Source of the DNA: Candidatus Onthovicinus excrementipullorum
GTDB taxonomy: Bacteria; Bacillota; Clostridia; Oscillospirales; Acutalibacteraceae
DNA: 64,000 nt
Assembly: GCA_018712345.1 (NCBI GenBank)
Contig: DVHG01000010.1
Coordinates: 277,961-341,960 of the forward strand
Direction of reading: 5' to 3'
Numbering within the stretch: position 1 is the stretch's first letter; the number at the start of each line of letters is the position of its first letter. Shown piece after piece: positions 27,085-35,121 of this stretch. The notes beneath the pieces were generated by a model. That model was given only the letters and a program-made list of their open reading frames with translations, ran no database searches and had not been told where the DNA came from. The translations under genes were made by a program, and so were the position numbers.

Positions 27085-28722
27085 TTATTCAACGGTGTAA
27101 GATACACCGGCTTCGTCAAGTTTGCCAATCAGGCCTGTCAGCGGGTCGGCCGCCGGATTCTGCGCCGGCGCCGGCGTGTTGTAGACGGCGGCCTTGTAGT
27201 TCTGCCCGGTGACCGTGCGGATGGCCTCGTTCAAGGAGGCGGCATACCCGTTCTGCTTGATGAGCTTTGCGAGCACCGGGTTGGCCGAGCGGATCAGCAC
27301 CCGCATGCCGCGCAGATTGGCGGTGGACCCGCTCAGGAGCGGGACAAGTGCGGGATTGGTCTTCATCAGCGATTCGATGACCTCATTCCACCGGTCAAAG
27401 GGGATATCCTGCGCAGGGGCGCTCTGGGTCGGTGCCGGAGCGGGCGGATTGGGCGCCTCGGGCGGTGGTGGAACCTCCTCCTCCGGAGTGTCGGGCTGCG
27501 GTTTGACAGGCGCCTCCACCGCCGGCTGTGCAGCCGGTGTGGGGCTTGCTGCGGGCTGCGCTGCCTGTGCCGGGATTCCGATGGCAATTTTGCGCTCCAG
27601 CTCGCTGATGCGCGCCTCCAAAGAGGCGATGCCAGCATTCAGGGAGGGCGTACACATCCGGATCAGGGCCATCTCCAGCTCCGTGCGCCGGTCCGCACCG
27701 CGCCGGATGTTTTCCAGTGACCGCTGGAGGAGATCCAGATTGCACAGCACCTGCTCCAGTGTGAAGCGGTCTGCCTGCGCGCGCAGCTCGTTCAGCTCCG
27801 CCTGCGTGCAGACGATCAGCTTTTCGGGTTCCTTTGCCGTTTTGATGATCATCATATTGCGGTAGTGGCCCAGCAGCTCAGTCGCCAGCGTGCTCATATC
27901 GCAGGAGCCGTTGTGCAGATCGTCGAGCGCGGCCACGGCGGCGCCGGAATCCCCTTTTGCCGCCGCGTCGGAGAGGGTGTACAGATAATCACGTCCGGCC
28001 ATGCCGGTCGTCTCGCTCACGAGCTGCTCCGTGATCTGTTCCCCGCGCCCGGCACAGCGGTCGAGCAGGGAGAGCGCGTCGCGCATGGCACCGTCCGCCA
28101 GACGGGCCAGCATCAGGGCCGTGCCGTCCGTCAGGTCAATTTGCTCCTGCCCGGCGACGTATTGCAGCCGCGCGGCAATCTCCTCCGGCGGGATGCGATG
28201 GAAGTCAAACCGCTGGCACCGGGACAGGATCGTCGCGGGCAGCTTGTGGACCTCCGTGGTCGCCAGGATAAAGATCACGTGCTCCGGCGGCTCCTCAAGC
28301 GTCTTGAGCAGGGCGTTGAATGCCCCGGTGGAGAGCATGTGCACCTCGTCGATGATGTACACGCGGTACTTGGCCTTGGCGGGGGTGTAGTTAGCCTCCT
28401 CCCGCAGGTCGCGGATATTGTCCACGCCGTTGTTGCTCGCGGCGTCGATCTCAATCACGTCCAGGATGGAGCCGTCGTCGATCCCACGGCAGTTCTCGCA
28501 TTCGCCGCAGGGGTCACCGTCCACGGGGGAGAGGCAGTTGACCGCCTTGGAGAGAATTTTGGCGCACGTGGTCTTCCCCGTTCCGCGCGATCCCGTGAAC
28601 AGATAAGCATGCGCAATATGGCCACCGCGCAGCTCGTTGAGCAGCGTTTTGGTCACGTGTGGCTGGCCGACCACATCGGCAAAGCGCCGGGGCCGCCACT
28701 TGCGGTAGAGGACCTGATACAT
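27085..28722 (-). CDS. dnaX: DNA polymerase III subunit gamma/tau
   Basis: A 545-residue clamp-loader ATPase. From MYQVLYRKWRPRRFADVVGQ it shows Walker A GSRGTGKTT near residue 44, a zinc module (CLSPVDGDPCGECENC), Walker B IIDEVHML and sensor 1 ILATTEVHKLPATILSRC. Domain III follows, then a Pro/Ala linker (about 410-450) and a C-terminal tau-like domain. I saw no slippery site for a gamma short form. The start ATG 28722 gives the conserved N-terminus; a longer frame runs into the SRP RNA gene. ffs-dnaX-ybaB-recR is a standard Firmicutes order. Confidence 0.96.
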   Translation of the reverse strand: MYQVLYRKWRPRRFADVVGQPHVTKTLLNELRGGHIAHAYLFTGSRGTGKTTCAKILSKAVNCLSPVDGDPCGECENCRGIDDGSILDVIEIDAASNNGVDNIRDLREEANYTPAKAKYRVYIIDEVHMLSTGAFNALLKTLEEPPEHVIFILATTEVHKLPATILSRCQRFDFHRIPPEEIAARLQYVAGQEQIDLTDGTALMLARLADGAMRDALSLLDRCAGRGEQITEQLVSETTGMAGRDYLYTLSDAAAKGDSGAAVAALDDLHNGSCDMSTLATELLGHYRNMMIIKTAKEPEKLIVCTQAELNELRAQADRFTLEQVLCNLDLLQRSLENIRRGADRRTELEMALIRMCTPSLNAGIASLEARISELERKIAIGIPAQAAQPAASPTPAAQPAVEAPVKPQPDTPEEEVPPPPEAPNPPAPAPTQSAPAQDIPFDRWNEVIESLMKTNPALVPLLSGSTANLRGMRVLIRSANPVLAKLIKQNGYAASLNEAIRTVTGQNYKAAVYNTPAPAQNPAADPLTGLIGKLDEAGVSYTVE

Positions 28723-28744
28723 CGTTCTCCCTCCCGTAATACAA

Positions 28745-28907
28745 AAAATATCCGCATCCTTCTCGTCACATGGCGCGCAGGCGAAACTGTGGCGCACGGC
28801 GCAAACCGCTTAATGCTGCTCGGTTCCCCGCCTGACATGGTTCACGGCGCCCCGCCGCACAGAACCCACACGCCATGTGACCAAAAGAATACGGAATCCC
28901 GCATCGT
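28745..28907 (-). ncRNA. ffs: Signal recognition particle RNA (scRNA/4.5S type)
   Basis: On the minus strand the sequence folds into one long hairpin: GTCACATGGCG (28881-28871) pairs perfectly with CGCCATGTGAC (28775-28765), and the helix continues outward with G-U pairs. The tip carries the conserved domain IV pattern GTCAGGCGGGGAACCGAGCAGC, the binding site of Ffh. Six T residues follow at 28743-28748. A strong promoter lies just upstream. Position next to dnaX is usual. Length (about 160) suggests the form without a full Alu domain. Ends are estimated from the promoter and the T-run. Confidence 0.88.
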
Positions 28908-28914
28908 ACACATT

Positions 28915-28943
28915 ATTATACCCGATTCCATGCCTGTTGGCAA
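28915..28943 (-). promoter_or_regulatory. Promoter of the SRP RNA gene
   Basis: On the minus strand TTGCCA (28943-28938), 17 bases, then TATAAT (28920-28915). Transcription would begin near 28907. Confidence 0.8.
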
Positions 28944-29036
28944 GGGGGGATTTAAAACAAATCAATGGGATAAAAAATATATGCTATTAGCTAAATTCAT
29001 AAAAATATATTAAATAGTAGAAATAAATAATTTTAT

Positions 29037-29065
29037 TTGACTAAAATTCTTTTGAATGATATACT
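29037..29065 (+). promoter_or_regulatory. Promoter of the small-membrane-protein locus
   Basis: TTGACT (29037-29042), 17 bases, TATACT (29060-29065), located 57 bases before the ATG at 29122 and divergent from the SRP RNA promoter. Confidence 0.7.
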
Positions 29066-29121
29066 GGGGACAGCGGAAGGCGCCTAGTTTGGGTGCGATT
29101 GGACAAAGAGGAGGGATTGAT

Positions 29122-29532
29122 ATGCTGGAAGTGCTCAAGTGGATCTTCTGGGTCGGCGGCGGAATCGTGATGGGGGCAGGCGCGGTATGTTTGAATATTG
29201 TAGTCGTGCTGTGCGGTGTGCTCATCTTCGGTTTTGGCTCTCTTCTGGCCCTGTTGCTGCGGCTGGAGGACAATGTGGATGAGCTGAACATGAAGATGGA
29301 TTTCATCATTGAGAAAAAGGGCTGGAAGGAGTCGTTTGCCGAATACGGCGATCTGTCCCCGGAGCAGCTGGCTATCCTCAATCAGAAAAAGAAGGAGCAG
29401 GCGGAGAAGGAGCAGAAAGAGCGAGAACTGCTGGAAGCTGTCCGGCAGAAGCACCCGGATGAGGACCTGACGCCGGAGCAGCTCGGGAAGCTGCTGGATG
29501 CGGAGAAAAGAGCGCGTGAGAAAAAGGAGTAA
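29122..29532 (+). CDS. Small two-helix membrane protein with long charged tail
   Basis: A 136-residue protein. Two hydrophobic segments (LKWIFWVGGGIVMGAGAVCLNIV and VLCGVLIFGFGSLLALLL) are followed by a heptad-like charged tail of about 90 residues rich in Glu and Lys. The KWIxW start and glycine-rich helices resemble the other small membrane proteins in the next 5 kb, so it looks like the longest member of a local family. ATG 29122 follows GAGGAGGG. Function is unknown; topology suggests a cytoplasmic coiled-coil tail. Confidence 0.75.
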   Translation: MLEVLKWIFWVGGGIVMGAGAVCLNIVVVLCGVLIFGFGSLLALLLRLEDNVDELNMKMDFIIEKKGWKESFAEYGDLSPEQLAILNQKKKEQAEKEQKERELLEAVRQKHPDEDLTPEQLGKLLDAEKRAREKKE

Positions 29533-29587
29533 GGGCCAAACAAAGATACAACCCTTGAAAGGCAGACAGCGTGGTGTCAGCTATGAT

Positions 29588-30025
29588 GAATATTGGACAG
29601 TTTGTTTTCTTAAAAATATCACGCATATAATATATGGGGGAACAATTTTCATTGAGGTTAGACTGTGCAAAAAGTGTAGAGGGTAGCCGATGAAGTTGGA
29701 GAAATAATTCTAAAAAATGTGACAAATTTTCTTATAGTAATATTATATAAACTTTTATCCAATAAACTTGTTTGATATGCGGATTGTAAGTTCACCAACA
29801 TCATTATATGATAATGTTAAACAATGTGGGAGGAATGCTTGCGGAATTTGGGAGCGATATGTTCCTGAAAAATAAAGAAAAGGTTGGTGAACGATTGTGA
29901 AGAAAAGGTTGTGGACGGTAAGGGCGGCAGCACTCGGTGCGGCGCTGGCTTTTGTGACAGCTGCCGGTGTGGGTGTTCAGGCCCGTGAGCCGGAGAGCCT
30001 GATGCAGGTCACAGAGATTTCCGCA
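29588..30025 (+). repeat. Direct repeat A: promoter region plus signal-peptide segment (copy 1)
   Basis: About 440 bases closely match 32371-32811. The match includes roughly 300 non-coding bases (for example AACAATTTTCATTGAGGTTA and TAGTAATATTATATAAAC), the promoter, the ribosome site and the first 35-40 codons of a secreted protein. Similarity drops sharply once the mature protein begins. The non-coding part at 29533-29896 contains no gene that I can support. Confidence 0.85.
29784..29812 (+). promoter_or_regulatory. Probable promoter of secreted-protein gene copy 1
   Basis: TTGTAA (29784-29789), 17 bases, TATGAT (29807-29812). The same arrangement recurs in repeat copy 2 with only point differences nearby. 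Confidence 0.5.
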
Positions 30026-30921
30026 AGCGACTTTGAAGCGATCAAGCCGGATGGTCGGTGACGGCGGAGGAAAAGCATGAAGTGATTGGAAACATCCTGC
30101 TGGGGGCAGGTGTCCCGGAATTTATGGTGGAGAAACTGGATGACGGGATGATTGAATCGCTCTATGTATCCCCTGGGTTTGAGGCACAGGTAGAATATTT
30201 TAAAGAGGATTTGAATGGTGATTTAAAACAGATTCCTTACGAGCAACATATAAGAATTTCTGAATATAATCGTTCCATTCAAAAAGAAAATGAAAGTTTT
30301 TTTCATTCTGCCAACATTATGTCACGCGCTCAAAATAAAATCGAAACAGCTGTTGTAGCTGGAGAAATCAGTAACTTGACACACGCTCTTATTGTAGGAC
30401 TTCCGGGGACAAACCAGAGGAGAATCTGTATTGCATTGGCGGGATGGGAAAGTTCTCCGATTACGAGAGCGGATGACTTTATTGGAATTTACTCAGGTCA
30501 TGCAACTGTAATCCCGAACACTGCTCAAGCGACATTGGCATATACCAAGAATTATTATGTTAAGGCGACGAAATTTGATTTAGAAGAGAATTATCCATAC
30601 GCGAAAGCTAAATTTATTGATAATTCTACTGGTATTGGAAAAGAGATCCGGTTACCAGCAAACCATTATGAGTATGATGCTGTAATTGGAAATCGAGAGT
30701 CGTATCGTATAGAAAATTTATTGCTGGGGATTAATGTGGAGCTAATACCAATAGATCCAACTACAACACAAAATTTTACAGTGCTGTCAACATATTACCA
30801 TGAGGCATTAGAAATAGGAGGAAGTGTAGAAATTTCAAATTCCGGCATTGGTTTTACCGCATCACCAAGTTTGGTATATAGCAGAAGTGATGTTTCGGTA
30901 TATATTGAACATACACCATAA
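29897..30921 (+). pseudogene. Secreted protein, copy 1, frameshifted after the signal peptide
   Basis: GTG 29897 begins MKKRLWTVRAAALGAALAF, a clear signal peptide ending near VQAREPE. The frame stops at TGA 30059-30061 after 54 codons. A second open frame starting at 30058 continues for 287 residues and matches the matching region of copy 2 (32683-33699), for example GEISxLxHxLI, DDFIGIY, GIGKEIRLP and GIGFTASPSL near the C-terminus. A one-base change around 30052-30058 would join them. The signal region is GC-rich but the mature part is AT-rich. No known family. The original product would be an exported protein of about 340 residues. Confidence 0.75.
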
Positions 30922-30986
30922 GGGGGCGGCATTGTATTGAACTGGACTTTTTTAGGCAGGATCATTCTGGGCTTTGGCGGGATCCC

Positions 30987-31187
30987 ATGATCGTTTTTTC
31001 GATTATCATCATAGCGCTCGGTGGAGCTTTAGATGGCGTTCCGATGCTCGGCATCGGAATCCTGATGATCGCCGCTTCGGCAATTTTAGGGAAACTGGAA
31101 TGGATCCAGTTTAATCTTGACGGTGAGGAGAAAGAGCAGAAAACATCCAGAAGAGCGACAGGGAGCCGAAAGAATAGGCCCCTGTAA
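30987..31187 (+). CDS. Small membrane protein, probably damaged
   Basis: A 66-residue frame, MIVFSIIIIALGGALDGVPMLGIG..., with one clear hydrophobic hairpin and a polar tail. Upstream, a TTG at 30937 after AAGGGGGCGG opens a frame of 17 codons (start NWTFLGRIILGFGGIP) that stops exactly where this one starts, in another frame; joining them would give a protein like the one at 33722. Its tail is also shifted by one base relative to the repeat copy at 31824 (KTSRRATGS here, KTSRKSDREPKE there). I read it as a frameshifted member of the local family, although the short frame could still be made. Confidence 0.45.
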   Translation: MIVFSIIIIALGGALDGVPMLGIGILMIAASAILGKLEWIQFNLDGEEKEQKTSRRATGSRKNRPL

Positions 31188-31517
31188 CGGCATATGTTTT
31201 TCCGGGCGAGGACGAGGCATCTGAACCGAAATAGGAGGATGGTGAAAATGGCAGCGGTCTTTAAATGGATTGCGTGGCTGGTTGGCACAGGACTTACGGT
31301 GTATGGCTTTTTGATGGCGGCTCGCGGAGAGATTTCAGGCCTTGCGGTGTTTGGAGTCGGACTGTGTTTAATTGGCGTGGGGGTTGCAATTCACCTGCTC
31401 GCGAATATCAATCTGCGTGTCAGCATCCTGTACTCGGATCACCGGCGGGATGAAGTAGCACAGGAGGAAAAGGAGTAGCGGGGTCAAAAAATCCAGCTTG
31501 TGAAAAGTATAATTTTT
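31124..31517 (+). repeat. Direct repeat B, copy 1
   Basis: About 394 bases, nearly identical to 31824-32218. The unit carries the tail of one small membrane gene, the space after it, the whole 76-codon gene at 31248 and about 40 bases beyond its stop. The two units are 700 bases apart and differ by scattered substitutions and one single-base deletion. Confidence 0.88.
31248..31478 (+). CDS. Small two-helix membrane protein (repeat copy 1)
   Basis: A 76-residue protein starting MAAVFKWIAWLVGTGLTVYGF, with two helices (about 5-22 and 29-50, both glycine-rich) and a charged C-terminal tail (DHRRDEVAQEEKE). AGGAGG at 31233-31238 is 9 bases before ATG 31248; nearer in-frame starts at 31239 and 31242 are too close to it. 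It is about 94% identical to the protein at 31949. No family recognised. The lack of a signal peptide and the short loop suggest a hairpin membrane protein with both ends inside. Confidence 0.72.
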   Translation: MAAVFKWIAWLVGTGLTVYGFLMAARGEISGLAVFGVGLCLIGVGVAIHLLANINLRVSILYSDHRRDEVAQEEKE

Positions 31518-31569
31518 TGATAACAGTGATGTATCACAAACAATTCGTGTGTAAAGGGAGCGGAATTGA

Positions 31570-31878
31570 ATGGATAACTGCAGGAGTGCCCGAAAAATGA
31601 GAGTTTTTTTGCAGATCATAGGGGTCGTCGCTATAGGCTTGGGAATTTATGGTGCATTCTTCGATGTTTCTTACTGGATTTTGATTGTCACCGGGGTGGG
31701 ACTCTTGGGCATTGCCACAGCTATCAATCTGTTGATTTATATTGCCCAAAATGCATCTATAGATTCGAATAATATTCCCACGCAGATTGAACATGTACCG
31801 GAAGACAATAATGCGGAAAAGAGTGAGGAGAAAGAGCAGAAAACATCTAGAAAGAGCGACAGGGAGCCGAAAGAATAG
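31570..31878 (+). CDS. Small two-helix membrane protein between repeats
   Basis: A 102-residue protein with helices at about 10-28 (MRVFLQIIGVVAIGLGIYGAF) and 31-54 (VSYWILIVTGVGLLGIATAI), followed by a polar, acidic-then-basic tail ending KTSRKSDREPKE. The glycine pattern GVGLLGIATAINLLIYI parallels GVGLCLIGVGVAIHLLANI in the flanking genes, so it is a diverged member of the same family. Its 3' end lies in repeat B copy 2. GGGAG precedes ATG 31570; ATG 31597 is an alternative. Confidence 0.65.
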   Translation: MDNCRSARKMRVFLQIIGVVAIGLGIYGAFFDVSYWILIVTGVGLLGIATAINLLIYIAQNASIDSNNIPTQIEHVPEDNNAEKSEEKEQKTSRKSDREPKE

Positions 31879-32218
31879 GCCCCTGTAATGGCATATGTTT
31901 TTCCGGGCGAGGATGAGGCATCTGAACCGAAATAGGAGGATGGCGAAAATGGCAGCGGTCTTTAAATGGATTGCGTGGCTGGTTGGCACAGGACTTACGG
32001 TGTATGGTTTTTTGATGGCGGTTTTAGGCGAGATTTCAGGCCTTGCGGTGTTTGGAGTCGGACTGTGTTTAATTGGCGTGGGGGTTGCAATTCACCTGAT
32101 CGCGGATATCAATCTGCGTGTCAGTATCCTGTACTCGGATCACCGGCGGGATGAAGTAGCACAGGAGGAAAAGGAATAGCGGGGTCAAAAAATCCGGCTT
32201 GTGAAAAGTATAATTTTA
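31824..32218 (+). repeat. Direct repeat B, copy 2
   Basis: Second copy of the unit at 31124-31517. It keeps the reading frame at its left end that copy 1 has lost (one additional A in the AGAAAGAGC stretch). Confidence 0.88.
31949..32179 (+). CDS. Small two-helix membrane protein (repeat copy 2)
   Basis: A 76-residue protein almost identical to the one at 31248; the main changes are AARG to AVLG in the loop and LLAN to LIAD after helix 2. The same AGGAGG site precedes ATG 31949. The duplication is recent, as non-coding parts of the unit are also nearly identical. No transport or enzymatic motif is present. Confidence 0.72.
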   Translation: MAAVFKWIAWLVGTGLTVYGFLMAVLGEISGLAVFGVGLCLIGVGVAIHLIADINLRVSILYSDHRRDEVAQEEKE

Positions 32219-32682
32219 GGGATTTTTATATAAGGGGCGATTCCCTTTTTCAGGGGAAGTGTCTGCGGAGCGGACAAAAAGGTCTCGCCTGCGGAACTGA
32301 CAAATGAGGTGAAAATCTTTCCTGTAATATAAATATTCCTGTTGTGCAGTTGCCCTGCCCTGGGTTTTTGAAGCCGAATATAAGACCGTTTGTTTTTTAC
32401 AAAATATCATGCATATAATTGTGAGGGAACAATTTTCATTGAGGTTAGACTGTGCAAAAAGTGTAGGGGGTAGCCGATGAAGTGGGAGAAATAATTCTAA
32501 AAAATGTGACAAATTTTCTTATAGTAATATTATATAAACTTTCATTATATAAACTTGTTTGATATGCGAATTGTAAGTTCACCAACATCGTTATATGATA
32601 ATGTTAAATAAGGTGGGAGGAATACTTGCAGAATTTGGGAGCGATATGTTCCTGAAAAATAAAAAAAGGTTAGTGAACGATT
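32180..32682 (+). other. Non-coding stretch holding most of repeat A copy 2
   Basis: About 500 bases without a supportable gene. The first 150 bases contain an inverted GGGGCGATTCCC-type segment and no clear signal. From 32371 on it is repeat A, with the TTGTAA-17-TATGAT promoter before the next secreted-protein gene. Confidence 0.6.
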
Positions 32683-32811
32683 GTGAAGAAAAGGTTGTGG
32701 ACGGTAAGGGCGGCAGCACTCGGTGCGGCGCTGGTTTTTGTGACAGCTGTCGGCGTGGGTGTTCAGGCCCGTGAGCCGGAGGAATTGATTGAAGTCACGG
32801 AAATTTCAGAG
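32371..32811 (+). repeat. Direct repeat A: promoter region plus signal-peptide segment (copy 2)
   Basis: Second copy of 29588-30025, offset by about 2786 bases. Identity is high through the signal-peptide codons and falls away in the mature region. Confidence 0.85.
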
Positions 32812-33699
32812 AATGTATATCAGGAATTGAAACGGAATTCGGGTGATTCAATTAAAGAAAAAAGAGAGGTAGTCGGTCAAGCTTTACGTATTGCAAATAT
32901 GCCAGAAAACGTAATAGAACTGCTTTCTGATGAATTTGTTCGAGATGTTTATTCTGGTGGGGAAATGAGTCTAAATGTAAGATACTATATAGAAAAGCAA
33001 GATGGAACATTAAAAAATATTCCCCGTGAACAATATGACAGAATTCAAGAGTATAATCAAAAAATAAAAAGTGAAAATTTATCTTTGTCAAATAATATGG
33101 GCATTCAACCACTATCTTTTGAAAGCGGTGAGGCGAATGGTGAAATTTCCGGTTTATACCATGTTCTTATTGGTTAAACCCCAGATGAGGATCATACAAT
33201 GTCGTGTATGTCTATAGCTTCGTGGAATACAGCACCATTTATGCGGTTAAAAGATTTTATCGGAATTTATACAAACAACGCTAATGTCATAAGCCAAAGT
33301 GCAGTAGTAAGTTTGAATTATGAGAAAAACTATTACAATCAACATCAAGTATTTTCTACAAATCAAGAATATTACTATAATGCTTCAGAATATATTGACA
33401 ATGCTAATGGAGCGGGTAGAGAGGTGCAGTTGCCTATAAATGTAGCTGATCCTAATACATCTACAGAACATAATGTTTCATATAACATTCAAAACCTCGC
33501 AATAGCAATGTTAATCAAAATAGAGCCACTTAGCCCTCAGTTGGAACAAAATATAAGAGTGGTAAGTGATTATTATCACAGACGGCTTGGATTGGTATCT
33601 AATATTGGAATTTCAGATAATGGCATCGGTTTTTCCGCTACGCCTACTTTATGTTGGTCTAAGAGCGATGTTCCTATAAATATTACATACAAACCGTGA
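32683..33699 (+). pseudogene. Secreted protein, copy 2, interrupted by an in-frame stop
   Basis: GTG 32683 opens with the same signal peptide as copy 1, MKKRLWTVRAAALGAALVF. The frame reads 164 codons to TAA at 33175-33177 and then continues in the same frame to 33699, with homology to copy 1 on both sides of the stop (GEISGLYHVLIG before; KDFIGIY, GAGREVQLPIN and GIGFSATPTL after). A TTA-to-TAA change would explain it. The mature domain is only about one third identical to copy 1. The restored length of about 338 residues equals that of copy 1. No known family. Confidence 0.75.
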
Positions 33700-33721
33700 T
33701 TTATTTAATAGGAGTGATTTT

Positions 33722-33961
33722 ATGAGTACTTTTTCTTATATTGGCGGTGTTGCATTTTTAATCTGTGGCTTTGTGTTCCTGTTTCTGGGAGGAATCGAAG
33801 GAATTCCACTGATCGGAATTGGCGCACTTTTACTTGTGGGAGGACGTATTCTTTCTTTCATAAAAGAGATAAAAGATACATTGGATTTATCTGGGAGTGA
33901 TACGACAGGCAATATTGAAAAATCGGATATAAATACAACGCTTTCGGATCATGAGAAATAG
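33722..33961 (+). CDS. Small two-helix membrane protein following the secreted-protein gene
   Basis: A 79-residue protein with helices at about 5-24 (YIGGVAFLICGFVFLFLGGI) and 26-43 (GIPLIGIGALLLVGGRIL), then a polar tail. The centre LGGIEGIPLIGIG parallels LGGALDGVPMLGIG in the gene at 30987; both follow a copy of the secreted-protein gene, so secreted gene plus hairpin membrane gene appears to be the ancestral pair. ATG 33722 follows AGGAG. The unit ends at a terminator. Confidence 0.7.
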   Translation: MSTFSYIGGVAFLICGFVFLFLGGIEGIPLIGIGALLLVGGRILSFIKEIKDTLDLSGSDTTGNIEKSDINTTLSDHEK

Positions 33962-33980
33962 GGATTAAAACTTATACCCC

Positions 33981-34012
33981 GGCGCGCGGTTTTTACTGCG
34001 CGCCGTATTTTA
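33981..34012 (+). terminator. Terminator closing the secreted/membrane-protein locus
   Basis: GGCGCGC (33981-33987) pairs with GCGCGCC (33998-34004) around a 10-base loop, followed by GTATTTTA. Confidence 0.7.
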
Positions 34013-34083
34013 TGCGAATATAAAATTGGAGATAAAAATATATTAAACTTGACGAAACAATTTCCATATCGCGTGCCGGGCGG

Positions 34084-34112
34084 TTGAAAAGGGAGGACGC
34101 ATGTGATACAAT
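34084..34112 (+). promoter_or_regulatory. Probable uppP promoter
   Basis: TTGAAA (34084-34089), 17 bases, TACAAT (34107-34112), about 107 bases before the uppP start. Confidence 0.65.
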
Positions 34113-34218
34113 AAGACCCGGTTTTTATTGAAAACAAACCTGTCCCCGGCAGGCGGAATCTGCCCAAAGCCGGAATCATGCAGTCAGCCGGAGGGACAGA
34201 ATCGGAGGGATTTAGACC

Positions 34219-35076
34219 GTGGAATTTCTGGAGATTTTAAAGGCGATCTTCCTCGGGATCGTCGAGGGTATCACGGAGTGGCTGCCCATCAGCAGTACGG
34301 GCCACATGATTCTGGTGGATGAGTTTATCCATTTGAATGTCTCAGAGGCGTTCATGAACGTGTTCCTGTACGTCATCCAGCTGGGCGCGATCATCGCCGT
34401 GGTGGTGATGTTCTTCCATAAGCTCAACCCGTTTGCGTTCAAGTCCAAGACAAAGCAGGAGCGCAGCGACACGTGGCAGATGTGGTTTAAAGTGGTTGTG
34501 GCGTGCATCCCGTCCGCGGTGATCGGCTTATTGCTCAACGACATCATGGATAAATACCTGATGAACTACGTAGTTGTGGCGCTGATGCTGATTGTCTACG
34601 GCGTGCTCTTCCTGGTCATCGAACGCCGGCCGCGCACCCCGAAGATTAACACGCTCAATGATCTCACCTACAAGACGGCGTTTTTAATCGGCCTGTTCCA
34701 GGTGCTCTCCATCATCCCCGGCACATCCCGCTCCGGCGCGACGATCCTGGGCGCGATGATCATCGGCTGTTCCCGCGCGATTTCCGCGGAGTTTACGTTC
34801 TTCCTCGCGATCCCGACCATGGTTGGTGTCAGCATTCTGAAGATTGGCTCCTATGGACTGGACCAGTATCAGGCCGGTCTGCCGCTGTTCACGGGCAGCG
34901 AGCTTGCAATCCTGCTCGTTGGCATGGTCACAGCGTTTATTGTCTCCCTGTTTGCGATTAAGTTCCTGATGAACTTTATCAAAAAGCACGATTTCAAGCC
35001 CTTTGGCTGGTACCGGATCGTGCTCGGCGCGGTGGTGCTCGTCTACTTCCTGATCAAGACGATCGTCGCGGCGTAA
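34219..35076 (+). CDS. uppP: Undecaprenyl-diphosphatase UppP (BacA)
   Basis: A 285-residue polytopic membrane enzyme that dephosphorylates undecaprenyl diphosphate and so recycles the lipid carrier for peptidoglycan; high levels give bacitracin resistance. Both family motifs are present: [15 protein letters not shown] at about residues 17-31 and [12 protein letters not shown] near 170. The start is GTG 34219 after GGAGGG. Single-gene unit with its own promoter and a strong terminator. Confidence 0.97.
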   Translation: MEFLEILKAIFLGIVEGITEWLPISSTGHMILVDEFIHLNVSEAFMNVFLYVIQLGAIIAVVVMFFHKLNPFAFKSKTKQERSDTWQMWFKVVVACIPSAVIGLLLNDIMDKYLMNYVVVALMLIVYGVLFLVIERRPRTPKINTLNDLTYKTAFLIGLFQVLSIIPGTSRSGATILGAMIIGCSRAISAEFTFFLAIPTMVGVSILKIGSYGLDQYQAGLPLFTGSELAILLVGMVTAFIVSLFAIKFLMNFIKKHDFKPFGWYRIVLGAVVLVYFLIKTIVAA

Positions 35077-35084
35077 GAGAACTC

Positions 35085-35114
35085 AAAAAGGCGGGGGAGC
35101 TCCCCGCCTTTTTT
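35085..35114. terminator. Bidirectional terminator between uppP and the AraC-type gene
   Basis: AAAAAGGCGGGG and CCCCGCCTTTTTT flank a 5-base loop, giving T-runs on both strands between convergent genes. Confidence 0.85.
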
Positions 35115-35121
35115 GATATGC

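Noticed and set aside
27085..28722. Programmed frameshift in dnaX producing a short gamma form
   Set aside because: No A-rich slippery heptamer followed by a stem was seen; the protein reads through to a normal tau-like end.
29588..32811. CRISPR-like array or insertion sequence in the repeated region
   Set aside because: The repeats are only two copies each, 394-440 bases long, without spacers, terminal inverted repeats or a transposase; they are duplications of genes and leaders.
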